Notes: generated from the letters alone by a model not told the origin. A DNA stretch of 64,000 nucleotides from Caproiciproducens sp. CPB-2 (GCF_036287215.1 NZ_CP142860.1:1302001-1366000); one strand, 5' to 3'; counted from the first letter of the stretch, positions 8,655-16,669 are shown. Numbers and translations are program-made.

Positions 8655-9005
8655 ATGAAAGCAAGATTGCCGCAGGGATACGGCGGAGGCGGAGCTTCCA
8701 ATTTGCAGCAGCTGGCGCGCCAGGCCCAGAAGATACAGGAGGATATGGATCAGGCGACAGCCGAGCTGGAAGCAAAGGAATATACCGCAACAGCCGGCGG
8801 GGACGCCGTAAAGGCAACGGTAACGGGTAAGATGGAGGTAAAGGCCATCGATATCAAGCCCGAGGTCGTCGACCCCGAAGATGTGGAAATGCTTTCCGAC
8901 CTTGTTCTCGCCGCTGTTAACGAGGCGCTCCGGGCCGCCGCCGCAGACAAGAGCCAGCGCATGGAGAAAATCTCCGGCGGCATCAATATGCCGGGTATGC
9001 TTTAA
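8655..9005 (+). CDS. ybaB: YbaB/EbfC nucleoid-associated protein
   Basis: A 116-residue DNA-binding protein of the YbaB/EbfC family. It has an N-terminal helix rich in Gln/Arg (LQQLARQAQKIQEDMDQATAEL), the strand-rich centre VKATVTGKMEVKAIDIKPEVVDPEDVEML, and a C-terminal helix. An AGGAGGAATTTGAT ribosome-binding site precedes the ATG. It lies between dnaX and recR, the classical order, and ends 2 bases before recR. Confidence 0.93.
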   Translation: MKARLPQGYGGGGASNLQQLARQAQKIQEDMDQATAELEAKEYTATAGGDAVKATVTGKMEVKAIDIKPEVVDPEDVEMLSDLVLAAVNEALRAAAADKSQRMEKISGGINMPGML

Positions 9006-9007
9006 CG

Positions 9008-9610
9008 ATGCCATCCTATAACGTGGCGCCTTTGTCGCGCCTGATTGAGCAGTTCGAGCGGCTGCCCGGCATCGGACATAAGAGCGCGCAGCGGCTGGCC
9101 TATTATGTGCTCGGCCTTTCCAAAGAGGGCGCGCAGAATTTCGCAGACGCCATTATGGACGCTCACGAAAAAATACATTATTGCAAAATATGCTGCAATC
9201 TGACCGACCAGGAGCTTTGTCCCGTCTGCCGCAACGAGGCGCGGGACAAATCCGTCATCTGTGTGGTGGAGGACCCCCGCGACGTGATCGCGCTGGAGCG
9301 TACCAACGAGTTTAACGCGACCTATCATGTGCTGCACGGGGCCATTTCCCCGCTCAGCGGCGTCGGTCCGGATCAGCTTTGCATCAAGGAGCTTCTGGCG
9401 CGTGTGAACAACGGTGAAGTGAAAGAGGTCATTATGGCGACCAATCCGACCGTTGAGGGCGAGGCGACCGCCATGTATATTTCGCGCCTTCTGAAGCCTC
9501 TCGGCGTCAGAGTGACGCGGCTTGCCTATGGAATTCCCGTGGGCGGCGATCTGGAGTATGCGGATGAGGTAACGCTGACCCGCGCGATCGAGGGCCGCAG
9601 CGAGATGTAG
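9008..9610 (+). CDS. recR: Recombination mediator RecR
   Basis: A 200-residue RecFOR-pathway protein that helps load RecA at gapped DNA. A helix-hairpin-helix region (about 10-30, RLPGIGHKSAQRL) is followed by a zinc finger (C59, C62, C71, C74) and a Toprim domain starting at VICVVEDPRDV. Its start is 2 bases after the ybaB stop codon, so translational coupling is likely. Confidence 0.95.
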   Translation: MPSYNVAPLSRLIEQFERLPGIGHKSAQRLAYYVLGLSKEGAQNFADAIMDAHEKIHYCKICCNLTDQELCPVCRNEARDKSVICVVEDPRDVIALERTNEFNATYHVLHGAISPLSGVGPDQLCIKELLARVNNGEVKEVIMATNPTVEGEATAMYISRLLKPLGVRVTRLAYGIPVGGDLEYADEVTLTRAIEGRSEM

Positions 9611-9622
9611 TTGACAGAATGC

Positions 9623-9651
9623 TTGACAATTTTCAATGAGTATGATATGCT
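9623..9651 (+). promoter_or_regulatory. Promoter of smpB
   Basis: TTGACA (9623-9628), 17-bp spacer, TATGCT (9646-9651), between recR and smpB. Confidence 0.7.
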
Positions 9652-9686
9652 CATATACCAACATCGTGGACGGGAGGCTTTTTTAA

Positions 9687-10151
9687 ATGGCAAAAGACAA
9701 TTTAAAAACGCTGGCGCAAAATAAAAAAGCCTTTCACGACTACTTTGTGGAAGAAAGCATGGAAGCGGGCATCGAGCTTCGCGGAACAGAGGTCAAATCG
9801 CTCCGCAAGGCGCAGGTAAATCTGAAGGATGCGTGGTGTTCCATTGTCAAGGGAGAACTTCTGATTAACGGAATGCATATCAGCCCTTATGAACACGGCA
9901 ATATTTTTAATCAGGACCCTATGCGGGTGCGGCGGCTTTTAATGCACAGGCGCGAGATCATGCGTTTGTTCGGGCTGGTCAAGCAGGACGGTTATTCGCT
10001 GATACCGCTGTCCGTTTATCTGAAGGGGTCCATGGTCAAGGTGCAGGTCGGTTTGTGCAAAGGCAAAAAGCTTTATGACAAACGCGCAGATATGGCGGCG
10101 AAATCCGCAAAGCGGGATATCGACCGCGCGATGAAGGAAAAGAACCGGTAA
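9687..10151 (+). CDS. smpB: SsrA-binding protein SmpB
   Basis: A 154-residue partner of tmRNA in trans-translation. It shows the conserved opening [32 protein letters not shown], the central beta barrel, and a basic C-terminal tail ([28 protein letters not shown]) that enters the ribosomal decoding site. A GGGAGG site 9 bases upstream fixes the start. The tmRNA gene follows 79 bases downstream. Confidence 0.96.
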   Translation: MAKDNLKTLAQNKKAFHDYFVEESMEAGIELRGTEVKSLRKAQVNLKDAWCSIVKGELLINGMHISPYEHGNIFNQDPMRVRRLLMHRREIMRLFGLVKQDGYSLIPLSVYLKGSMVKVQVGLCKGKKLYDKRADMAAKSAKRDIDRAMKEKNR

Positions 10152-10188
10152 GAAAAATATTCTTGTATTTTTTTCTTTGGAATGCGTG

Positions 10189-10194
10189 TATAAT
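10189..10194 (+). promoter_or_regulatory. Probable -10 box of the tmRNA gene
   Basis: TATAAT lies 36 bases before the tmRNA 5' end. Upstream TTGTAT (10163-10168) is 20 bp away, longer than ideal, so the -35 assignment is uncertain. Confidence 0.5.
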
Positions 10195-10230
10195 AGGATC
10201 AGGCAAACAAGTTTACTGTCGGTTAAATAT

Positions 10231-10578
10231 GGGGATGTAAAGGCTTCGACGGGGATTGTGAGCCTTAGTAAGCGAGTAGCGGCGCGGAACCGCTTTAAAA
10301 GCCGCAAACTTAAAATTAAACGACAACAATACTGTTGCGTACGCAGCCTAATTAGGCTGCCGTCCTTACCGGGTACACCGCGGCCCGGATAAGGGCGTCG
10401 ATTAGCGGTGAACGTGAACCGGGGAACGCCTTTACCCCGGTCATGACCAAAAGGCTACTGAGCCGCAGAGCCTGCCTTTGGGCGCTGCGGGGAGGGAATG
10501 TAAAATCAACGGCTACACTCGTAGAAAGCTTTGGTAAGTGATTTTCGGACACGAGTTCGACTCTCGTCATCTCCACCA
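10231..10578 (+). ncRNA. ssrA: Transfer-messenger RNA
   Basis: A 348-nt tmRNA. The acceptor strands GGGGATG (5') and CATCTCC-ACCA (3') pair, the TTCGA T-loop is at 10556-10560, and CCA is encoded. The tag reading frame begins at GCA 10304 and ends at TAA 10349-10351, giving the tag ANLKLNDNNTVAYAA. Most tags end in LAA or VAA; this one ends in YAA. The tmRNA rescues stalled ribosomes together with SmpB, encoded just upstream. Confidence 0.97.
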
Positions 10579-10727
10579 AAGAAAAGAGGCACCCCATAAG
10601 GGGTGTCTTTTTTCTTTGAAGGGGGTGCCCACAGCGGATTCCGGCGCAAGTCGGGAGCAGCAGAATTTTTAAATTTACAAATAAAAAAGGCAGGGACTCG
10701 CGGAACGCGGGTAGAAATTGCACCGCC
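10558..10727 (+). repeat. Tandem unit 1: tmRNA 3' end plus 139-bp core
   Basis: The 21 bases of the tmRNA 3' terminus (10558-10578) are followed by AA, a 139-bp core (10581-10719) and GCACCGCC; the tmRNA end then recurs. The core opens with a terminator-like hairpin (GGCACCCC with GGGGTGTC, then a T run), a second GGGGGTGCC that could pair with the same arm, a TCCGGC-GCAA-GTCGGGA stem-loop, an AT stretch, and a CGCG-GAA-CGCG hairpin. Confidence 0.85.
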
Positions 10728-10898
10728 CGACTCTCGTCATCTCCACCAAAGAAAAGAGGCACCCCATAAGGGGTGTCTTTTTTCTTTGAAGGGGGTGCCC
10801 ACAGCGGATTCCGGCGCAAGCCGGGAGCAGCAGAACTTTTAAATTTACAAATAGAAAAAGGTAGTGACCCGCGGAACGCGGGCAGAAATTGCACCGCC
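10728..10898 (+). repeat. Tandem unit 2: tmRNA 3' end plus 140-bp core
   Basis: Near-identical second copy of the 170-bp unit (core at 10751-10890). Differences from unit 1 include substitutions in the terminal hairpin that keep it paired (ACTCGCG/CGCGGGT in one, CCCGCG/CGCGGG in the other), which hints that the structure matters. Confidence 0.85.
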
Positions 10899-10919
10899 CG
10901 ACTCTCGTCATCTCCACCA
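10899..10919 (+). repeat. Third copy of the 21-bp tmRNA 3' end
   Basis: CGACTCTCGTCATCTCCACC(A) appears a third time, without a core after it. The tandem array is therefore bounded on both sides by the tmRNA terminus, as attachment-site duplications at integrated elements are. Confidence 0.8.
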
Positions 10920-10927
10920 TAAAAGAA

Positions 10928-10985
10928 CGTCAATATTGATACAATGTTGACGCATGAAAAATCCCAGTAATACTGGGCTTTTTTC
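10928..10985 (+). terminator. Two hairpins, the second a terminator
   Basis: An 11-bp stem CGTCAATATTG/CAATGTTGACG (10928-10952) is followed by CCCAGT-AAT-ACTGGG and a six-T run (10963-10985). A weaker hairpin with T runs follows at about 10999-11032. Confidence 0.75.
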
Positions 10986-11032
10986 TATTTATATGAGAAA
11001 TTGGCAGCCCTGGTGGGCGGCTTTTTGTTTTT

Positions 11033-11265
11033 TACACCCGTATCGTGAAAAGACGCACCCTGCTCTGTAGCGTTCCATTATCTTTCTTGAAAAAGTTAGG
11101 GAACGTGAAAAGGTTTGAGGGAATCGTGAAAAAGTGCGCCTTATAAGCCGCCCATCAGGGATATCCATACTTTTGTACTTTGATTTTGGGTTGACATTTC
11201 TTTCTCGTAGAGCTTTATTCTGTGATGAAACAACAAATATAGGCAAAAATAAGTTATACTAAAGG
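11033..11265. other. Gene-free segment with repeated TTTTCACG
   Basis: No supported gene. On the minus strand TTTTCACG occurs three times (11044-11051, 11104-11111, 11125-11132). The minus-strand frame from 11246 to 10989 would encode 85 residues with recurring TFSR units, but it has no clear ribosome-binding site or known domain. It may be a relic of a mobile element. Confidence 0.4.
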
Positions 11266-11279
11266 CAGGATTTTTTCAT

Positions 11280-11322
11280 AAATAAAGACTTTAACAATTC
11301 TCAAACATTTGTCTGTTATGAT
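11280..11322 (+). promoter_or_regulatory. Promoter of the two-component operon with direct-repeat operator
   Basis: Direct repeats TTAACAATTCT (11291-11301) and CAAACATTTGT (11302-11312) stand on an 11-bp period, with a weaker unit before them. The -10 box TATGAT begins at 11317, 15 bases after the start of the last unit. The same arrangement precedes the genes at 13.24 and 16.30 kb. No usable -35 box is present, which fits an activator-dependent promoter. Confidence 0.7.
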
Positions 11323-11346
11323 CCACATAGCAAGGGAGGTTTTCAT

Positions 11347-12018
11347 ATGGTGAATATCCTTGTCGTAGAAGACGACAGTAAACTCAATCAAATCGTATGC
11401 ACATACCTAAACGACAGCGGTTATGCCGCCAAGGGCTGCCTGAACCCAAGGGAGGCCTATGACCTCATGTATAACAATCCGTACGATCTTATCATTTCCG
11501 ACATCATGATGCCGGAAATCGACGGCTTTGAATTTGCCGAAGCGGTAAGGAATATCGACAAAACGGTCCCCATCCTCTTTATGACCGCCAGGGATGACAT
11601 CTCCTCAAAGCAAAAGGGATTTGGGGCGGGCATCGACGATTATATGGTTAAACCCATCAACATAGACGAACTGGTGCTGCGGGTCGGCGCCCTGCTTCGC
11701 CGCGCGCATATTGCCAATGAAAAAAAGCTGACAGTTGGAAGCCTCGCGATGGATGCGGATGCAAGGACCGCCACGGTGGACGGGGAAGAAATTCCTGTGA
11801 CGGCCCGGGAGTTCAACATCCTTTATAAGATGCTTTCCTATCCAAAGCACACCTTTTCCCGCGCGCAGTTGATGGACGAGTTCTGGAGCGTCGACAGCGA
11901 CACCAGCCTAAGGGCCGTGGATGTATATGTCACGAAGTTGCGAGACAAGTTTTCCTTATGCAAGGATTTCAAAATCGTCACGGTGCACGGGTTGGGATAC
12001 AAGGCGGTGCTATCTTGA
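11347..12018 (+). CDS. OmpR-family response regulator
   Basis: A 223-residue two-component regulator. The receiver domain (1-118) has the acidic pair E8-D9-D10, phosphoacceptor Asp52 (IISDIMMP) and Lys of MVKPIN. A winged-helix DNA-binding domain (about 130-222) ends in VRLRDKF-like VTKLRDKFSLCKDFKIVTVHGLGYKAV. GGGAGG lies before the ATG. It overlaps the kinase gene start and probably controls its own operon and the two units downstream. Confidence 0.93.
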   Translation: MVNILVVEDDSKLNQIVCTYLNDSGYAAKGCLNPREAYDLMYNNPYDLIISDIMMPEIDGFEFAEAVRNIDKTVPILFMTARDDISSKQKGFGAGIDDYMVKPINIDELVLRVGALLRRAHIANEKKLTVGSLAMDADARTATVDGEEIPVTAREFNILYKMLSYPKHTFSRAQLMDEFWSVDSDTSLRAVDVYVTKLRDKFSLCKDFKIVTVHGLGYKAVLS

Positions 12019-13079
12019 AGGAAAAAAAGGCGGAAAGGGACGACCGGGTCAAAAGGAAGCATTTCACATGGAAGGAATACGCGCTGACCTACTTTGTGCT
12101 GCTGACCCTGTCCGCTGGACAGTGGATGATTTATGACGAGTACGTGGACTATGGCAGCATGCCGCCGGAATTCATCTGGGGGATGCTCGGATACTGGGCG
12201 ATCGTGACCGCCGTTTTCTGCCTTGTCGTCGCCCGGCAAAAGGTCCGGGCATTCGATCGGCCGATGCAAAAGCTCAGCGAAGCGGCCAAAGAAGTCGCCG
12301 GGGGCGATTTTTCGGTTTATCTGGAGCCGATGCACCGGGCCGACAGGCAGGACTACATCGATGTGATGTTCGAGGACTTCAACAAGATGGTGGAGGAACT
12401 GGGCAGCATCGAAACGCTGAAAAACGATTTTATCAGCAACGTGTCCCACGAGATCAAAACGCCGCTGTCGGTGATCCAGAGTTACGCCATGGCGCTCCAA
12501 AAAGAAAACCTATCGGCTGAACAGCGCAAAGAATATACCGACACGATTTTTTCGGCTTCCCGGAAACTCACATCGCTGGTTACCAATATTCTGAAACTCA
12601 ACAAACTGGAAAACCAGCAGATCACCCCCTCCGCCGAACCCTTTGACTTGTGCCGGCAGCTCAGCGAGTGCGCGCTCGTTTTTGAAGATCTGTGGGAGCA
12701 AAAGAATATCGAATTCGTGGCGGACATCGAGGACCGCGCCGTGATCCGCGCGGACGAAAGCATGCTGGAGATCGTTTGGAATAATCTGCTTTCCAATGCG
12801 CTGAAGTTCACCGATCCGGGCGGGACGGTCACATTGACCCAAACCTCGGACGAGGATACGGTGACCGTAACGGTTTCAGACACCGGCTGCGGCATGAGCG
12901 AAGAAACTATGAATCACATCTTCGACAAATTCTATCAGGGCGATACCTCCCACTCCGGGGAGGGCAACGGTCTCGGTTTAGCCCTTTCGCTGCGGGTCAT
13001 TGAGCTTGCGGGCGGCTCTTTATCTGTTAAAAGTGAGCCCGGTGAAGGGACGACGTTTACAGTCAGATTAAAGGCTTAA
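12015..13079 (+). CDS. Sensor histidine kinase, intramembrane-sensing type
   Basis: A 354-residue kinase starting at TTG 12015, overlapping the regulator stop codon (TTGA) with AAGGCGGTG upstream. Two membrane helices (about 22-40 and 54-73) are separated by only about 13 residues, so there is no real extracellular sensor domain. A HAMP region, the phosphoacceptor His145 in SHEIKTPL, N box NLLSNALKF, G1 DTGCGMS and G2 GNGLGLALS follow. Kinases of this build often sense membrane or cell-wall damage. The stimulus here is unknown. Confidence 0.9.
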   Translation: MKEKKAERDDRVKRKHFTWKEYALTYFVLLTLSAGQWMIYDEYVDYGSMPPEFIWGMLGYWAIVTAVFCLVVARQKVRAFDRPMQKLSEAAKEVAGGDFSVYLEPMHRADRQDYIDVMFEDFNKMVEELGSIETLKNDFISNVSHEIKTPLSVIQSYAMALQKENLSAEQRKEYTDTIFSASRKLTSLVTNILKLNKLENQQITPSAEPFDLCRQLSECALVFEDLWEQKNIEFVADIEDRAVIRADESMLEIVWNNLLSNALKFTDPGGTVTLTQTSDEDTVTVTVSDTGCGMSEETMNHIFDKFYQGDTSHSGEGNGLGLALSLRVIELAGGSLSVKSEPGEGTTFTVRLKA

Positions 13080-13100
13080 ATCACTAGAAAGGCAAAAACA

Positions 13101-13132
13101 AGCTTTCCGTTTTTCGGAAGGCTGTTTTTTAT
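13101..13132 (+). terminator. Terminator after the histidine kinase gene
   Basis: AGCTTTCCG, loop TTTTT, CGGAAGGCT, then GTTTTTTA. Confidence 0.85.
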
Positions 13133-13144
13133 TTTAATATTTCT

Positions 13145-13187
13145 CAAACATTTCGTAAGCAATTCATAAACACTTCGCGGCTATGAT
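13145..13187 (+). promoter_or_regulatory. Promoter with three 11-bp direct repeats (radical SAM unit)
   Basis: CAAACATTTCG (13145-13155), TAAGCAATTCA (13156-13166) and TAAACACTTCG (13167-13177) lie head to tail. The -10 box TATGAT is at 13182-13187, 15 bases after the start of the last repeat. The 35 bases are nearly identical to those at 16205-16237. Confidence 0.75.
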
Positions 13188-13239
13188 GAACACGTTAAAT
13201 GGATGAAAGTCATCCGAAACTTAAGAAAAGGAGCTATTG

Positions 13240-13776
13240 ATGATGGCTGAGATTACGAAGAACGAGAATAATTTCATCGGCTACGAGTATAAGGACATCA
13301 CGGTGAGCCGCAGCATGGAGTCTGTGTATGCGGATGGCTATGCCAATTTCGGTTGGACTCTGGAGGACACTTCCACCCCCGTGCAGGGCGTAGGCTCCAT
13401 CACTATGAAGTTCAAGCGCGACCGAAAAATCCGCAACAAAGCGGAGCTGGGCAGGCTGCAGCGCCAGTTTGAATCCTGTGCCAGCCAGATCGAGAGCCTG
13501 GAAAAGTCCAAGACCAACGGAGCCATGATCGCCGCGTTCAGCGTCGGCCTTGTCGGGACCGCCTTTATGGCAGGCTCCGTTTTTGCCTATCTCGCCGGTA
13601 TGCTGCCGCTTTGCATCATTCTGGCGATCCCCGCCTTCATCGGCTGGATTCTGCCGTATTTCTGTTTCCTTAACATCCGCAGGAAAAGGACCGATAAAGT
13701 CTCTCCACTGATCGATCAGAAATATGACGAAATGTACGAGGTGTGCGAAAAAGCCCATGTCCTGCTGGCAAAATAA
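13240..13776 (+). CDS. Uncharacterised membrane protein, first gene of the radical SAM unit
   Basis: About 178 residues; not a family I can name. A soluble N-terminal part (about 1-60) is followed by a short charged coiled-coil-like stretch (ELGRLQRQFESCASQIESLEKS), two adjacent membrane helices (about 92-112 and 117-140) and a charged C-terminus. AAGGAG precedes two consecutive ATG codons (13240, 13243), and either can be the start. It shares the operator-bearing promoter with the radical SAM and DegV genes. Confidence 0.75.
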   Translation: MMAEITKNENNFIGYEYKDITVSRSMESVYADGYANFGWTLEDTSTPVQGVGSITMKFKRDRKIRNKAELGRLQRQFESCASQIESLEKSKTNGAMIAAFSVGLVGTAFMAGSVFAYLAGMLPLCIILAIPAFIGWILPYFCFLNIRRKRTDKVSPLIDQKYDEMYEVCEKAHVLLAK

Positions 13777-13825
13777 GAAAAGGCTGTAGACAGGGATCAA
13801 ACAAAAACGTAAGGGAGAATCGACG

Positions 13826-15214
13826 ATGAACATAAAAGAAAAAGCCCAGGCATTTGCTTTGGATCAGGCCATGAACTACCTTTCGGGCGACCCGGAGAAA
13901 AATCTGCCGAAGCTTCTGGCATGGGTCGACCGCATCGGATGGGGGAAGGATTTTTCCGGCTCGAACGGCCCGAAAGAGACGATCCATAAAATCGTGGACG
14001 ATCCGGAGAACGTCTGGCATCAGTATATTATGAGGCTCTGGAGGGACATCGACAACGACGTTCTGAAGAGCACCTTCCGCAATTTTGTGCTGAACGCCGC
14101 TCTGTTCGGTTTTCCGAAACAGGAAGCCCTTTCGGAACAGTACGGCTGCAATATCCCATGGGCGATCCTGATGGACCCGACCTCCGCATGCAATTTGCAC
14201 TGCACCGGGTGCTGGGCGGCCGAATACGGCAACAAGCTGAATATGTCCTATGAGACGCTCGACAGCATCATCCGGCAGGGCACGGAGCTGGGAACTTATT
14301 TCTATCTGTATTCGGGCGGGGAACCCCTGGTGCGGAAAGCGGACATCATTCGTCTTTGCGAGGCGCATCCTGATTGCCAGTTTACCGCCTTCACCAACGG
14401 CACGCTGATCGACGAAGCCTTTGCAGACGAGATGCTGCGGGTCAAAAATTTCATCCCCGCCATCAGCGTCGAAGGATTCGAGAAGGACACCGATTTCCGC
14501 CGTGGGGAAGGGACCTTCAAAAAGGTAGAGAAGGCTATGGCGATCCTAAAAGCCAAACATCTTCCGTTCGGCATCTCCTGCTGCTACACGAGCAAGAACT
14601 GCGAAATGATCGGCTCGGAGGAATACTTCGACCAGATGATCGACTGGGGTGCCAAATTCTGCTGGTTCTTTACCTACATGCCGGTTGGTAACGCGGCCGT
14701 GCCGGAACTGATGGTCAGCGCCGAACAGCGAGCGTTCATGTATCGCCAGATCCGTAAATTCCGGGAGACCAAGCCGATCTTTACCATGGATTTCTGGAAC
14801 GACGGAGAGTATGTGGAAGGATGCATTGCCGGCGGCAGACGGTACTTCCACATCAACGCGGGCGGGGACATCGAACCGTGCGCGTTCATCCACTACTCGG
14901 ACTCCAACATCCGCGAGAAGACTCTGCTGGAAGCCCTGCGGTCGCCCCTGTTCATGGCGTACCGGAAGGACCAGCCCTTCAATGAAAACCACCTGCGCCC
15001 CTGCCCTCTGCTGGATAATCCCGGCCGGCTGGCGTCGATGGTGGAGAGCTCCGACGCTCACTCCACCGATCTGGAAAGTCCCGAAAACGTTCGCGATCTT
15101 TCCGCGAAGTGCAAAATGCCCGCCGAGCGCTGGGCTCCCGTGGCGGATGATCTCTGGGAATGTTCCGGGTGCTGCGCCGGATGTGAAGTAAATCAGAAAA
15201 GTTCTGCATTGTGA
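13826..15214 (+). CDS. Radical SAM protein with C-terminal auxiliary-cluster cysteines
   Basis: A 462-residue radical SAM enzyme. A family-specific N-terminal region (1-110) precedes the cluster motif C122-x3-C126-x2-C129 (SACNLHCTGCW) and a YSGGEPL SAM-binding turn. The C-terminal third carries GCIAGG, EPCAFIH, RPCPLL, AKCK and CSGCCAGC, consistent with a SPASM-like domain holding extra iron-sulphur clusters. Substrate unknown. It is followed 22 bases later by a DegV fatty-acid-binding protein and lies close to a PlsY-like gene, so a lipid or fatty-acyl substrate is a testable guess and no more. Confidence 0.88.
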   Translation: MNIKEKAQAFALDQAMNYLSGDPEKNLPKLLAWVDRIGWGKDFSGSNGPKETIHKIVDDPENVWHQYIMRLWRDIDNDVLKSTFRNFVLNAALFGFPKQEALSEQYGCNIPWAILMDPTSACNLHCTGCWAAEYGNKLNMSYETLDSIIRQGTELGTYFYLYSGGEPLVRKADIIRLCEAHPDCQFTAFTNGTLIDEAFADEMLRVKNFIPAISVEGFEKDTDFRRGEGTFKKVEKAMAILKAKHLPFGISCCYTSKNCEMIGSEEYFDQMIDWGAKFCWFFTYMPVGNAAVPELMVSAEQRAFMYRQIRKFRETKPIFTMDFWNDGEYVEGCIAGGRRYFHINAGGDIEPCAFIHYSDSNIREKTLLEALRSPLFMAYRKDQPFNENHLRPCPLLDNPGRLASMVESSDAHSTDLESPENVRDLSAKCKMPAERWAPVADDLWECSGCCAGCEVNQKSSAL

Positions 15215-15236
15215 AAGATTTGAGGAGTTGTTGCGC

Positions 15237-16070
15237 ATGACGTGTAAAATCATCGTGGACAGCTGCTGCGATATGACGCCGCAGCTCAAAGAACGCTTGG
15301 ATGTGACATCGGTTCCCCTGACCATGATCGTAGGCAAAAATGAATTCATAGACAATAATTCGCTCGATCTGACCCGTTTTATGGCGGAAATGAAAGGCTG
15401 CACCGAAAAGGTCGCCTCCGCGTCTCCGTCCCCCCTCATTTATCAGGAAGCGATTGAAAACGCCCGGGAATCTTTTGTGGTCACATTGTCAAGCCGGCTT
15501 TCCGGCTCCTATGCCAGCGCGGTTACGGGCAAAATGCTCGCAGATGAACGTGGAAAGGCCGATACCTATATCTTTGACTCCAAAAGCGCATCCGCCGGAG
15601 AGGTATTGATTGCCGTTAAAATACGGGAATTGCTCCTGAAGGGGACATCCAGGCACAATATCATTCAGGCGATCAATCACTTTATTGAAAACATGAAAAC
15701 CTATTTTGTCTTGGAACAGTATGGCAATCTGCAGAAAAACGGGCGGCTGAACAGGATCACAGGAAAATTGATCAGTGTACTGAATATCAAATTGGTGATG
15801 GGCTCGGACGGAAGCGGAAATATCGCGTTGTACGCAAAGCCCCGAGGGATCAACCAAATGATCGGAAAGCTGCTTTCGCTGATCGAAAGCAGCGGAAAAA
15901 GGACGGAGGGCGAAAGTCTTGTCATTTCTCACTGCAACAATCCGGGCCTTGCAAAACGCTTAAAGGTTGCCATCGGGCAAAAATATCACTTCAAAGAAAT
16001 ATTCGTCGTCCCGACCGGAGGAATTAGCTCCCTTTACGCCGACGACAGGGGGATTGTGCTGGCCTTTTAA
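15237..16070 (+). CDS. DegV-family fatty-acid-binding protein
   Basis: A 277-residue DegV (FakB-like) protein. Proteins of this family hold a fatty acid for phosphorylation by FakA. Visible are VDSCCDM near the N-terminus, the TLSSRLSGSYASA loop, FDSKSASAGE and the C-terminal ISHCNNPGLA/GGISSLYADDRGI part. ATG 15237 is chosen because GAGGAG lies 9 bases upstream; TTG codons just before it are unlikely. No FakA gene is nearby. It is third in the radical SAM unit. Confidence 0.88.
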   Translation: MTCKIIVDSCCDMTPQLKERLDVTSVPLTMIVGKNEFIDNNSLDLTRFMAEMKGCTEKVASASPSPLIYQEAIENARESFVVTLSSRLSGSYASAVTGKMLADERGKADTYIFDSKSASAGEVLIAVKIRELLLKGTSRHNIIQAINHFIENMKTYFVLEQYGNLQKNGRLNRITGKLISVLNIKLVMGSDGSGNIALYAKPRGINQMIGKLLSLIESSGKRTEGESLVISHCNNPGLAKRLKVAIGQKYHFKEIFVVPTGGISSLYADDRGIVLAF

Positions 16071-16160
16071 TCGGGCGCACAGCTATTGTTTGCCATCGGC
16101 ATTTTCATGGTAATCGGCGCAAACAATCATCTGCGCCGTGCGTAGGCTGAAAATACCGAT

Positions 16161-16192
16161 GTCCCGCCCACATTTTTGTATGGGCGGGGCAT
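16161..16192 (+). terminator. Terminator after the degV gene
   Basis: CCCGCCCA, 10-base loop, TGGGCGGGG, then CATTTT. It separates the radical SAM unit from the next promoter. Confidence 0.8.
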
Positions 16193-16204
16193 TTTAATAT
16201 TTTT

Positions 16205-16247
16205 CAAACATTTCGTAAGCAAATCATAAACATTTAGACAGTAAGAT
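16205..16247 (+). promoter_or_regulatory. Third copy of the direct-repeat promoter
   Basis: CAAACATTTCG (16205-16215), TAAGCAAATCA (16216-16226) and TAAACATTTAG (16227-16237), then -10 box TAAGAT (16242-16247). Spacing to the -10 box is 15 bases, as at the other two sites. Confidence 0.75.
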
Positions 16248-16300
16248 TAGCCTATCAAATGGATGAGGCATCATTCAATAATAATGGGAGGACTTACATT

Positions 16301-16669
16301 ATGAAAAGAAGCGATTTTGTCACCCTGGTCATGTCAACCGTCGGAGGAATTCTGCTGGCGATCGGTATGTGCATGTCCCTACTGCCCGAATGGAATGCAT
16401 TCAGACCCGGCATTGTGATGGGTACGGTCGGACTTATGATTCTGCTTGCAATGATCGCTGTCCGCCGCAGGATGGAGCATAAAGCGCCCATCAAGTGGAA
16501 TGGCAAAACTGTTATAACCGTTCTGCTTGGCATCGTAGGCGCGCTGGCGCTGGGCGTCGGCATGTGCATGACTATGGTATGGGGCATGATGATCAACGGC
16601 ATCCTCGTCGGTATCGTGGGCATCGTGATTCTGCTTGCACTCATCCCCATCTGCAAGGGGATCAAATAA
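16301..16669 (+). CDS. Small membrane protein with internal duplication
   Basis: 122 residues, four predicted membrane helices, no known family. The two halves repeat each other: GILLAIGMCMSLLPEW...GTVGLMILLAMIAVRRR (about 13-54) and GALALGVGMCMTMVWG...GIVGIVILLALIPICKG (about 78-121). Both share a G-x3-GMCM helix followed by a glycine-spaced helix and a basic end. GGGAGG before ATG 16301 sets the start. It is the first gene of the third operator-bearing unit, upstream of a PlsY-like gene. Confidence 0.75.
   Translation: MKRSDFVTLVMSTVGGILLAIGMCMSLLPEWNAFRPGIVMGTVGLMILLAMIAVRRRMEHKAPIKWNGKTVITVLLGIVGALALGVGMCMTMVWGMMINGILVGIVGIVILLALIPICKGIK

Noticed and set aside
10603..10842. Frames inside the tmRNA-linked repeats that translate to about 80 residues
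   Set aside because: They run through hairpins and the tmRNA end and are best explained as repeat DNA, not protein.
10558..10919. CRISPR array at the tandem repeats
   Set aside because: Only two long units of 170 bp, both containing the tmRNA end; there is no short repeat-spacer pattern and no cas gene.
10558..11346. Complete integrated element at ssrA
   Set aside because: No integrase or cargo genes lie between the repeated tmRNA ends or just beyond them.
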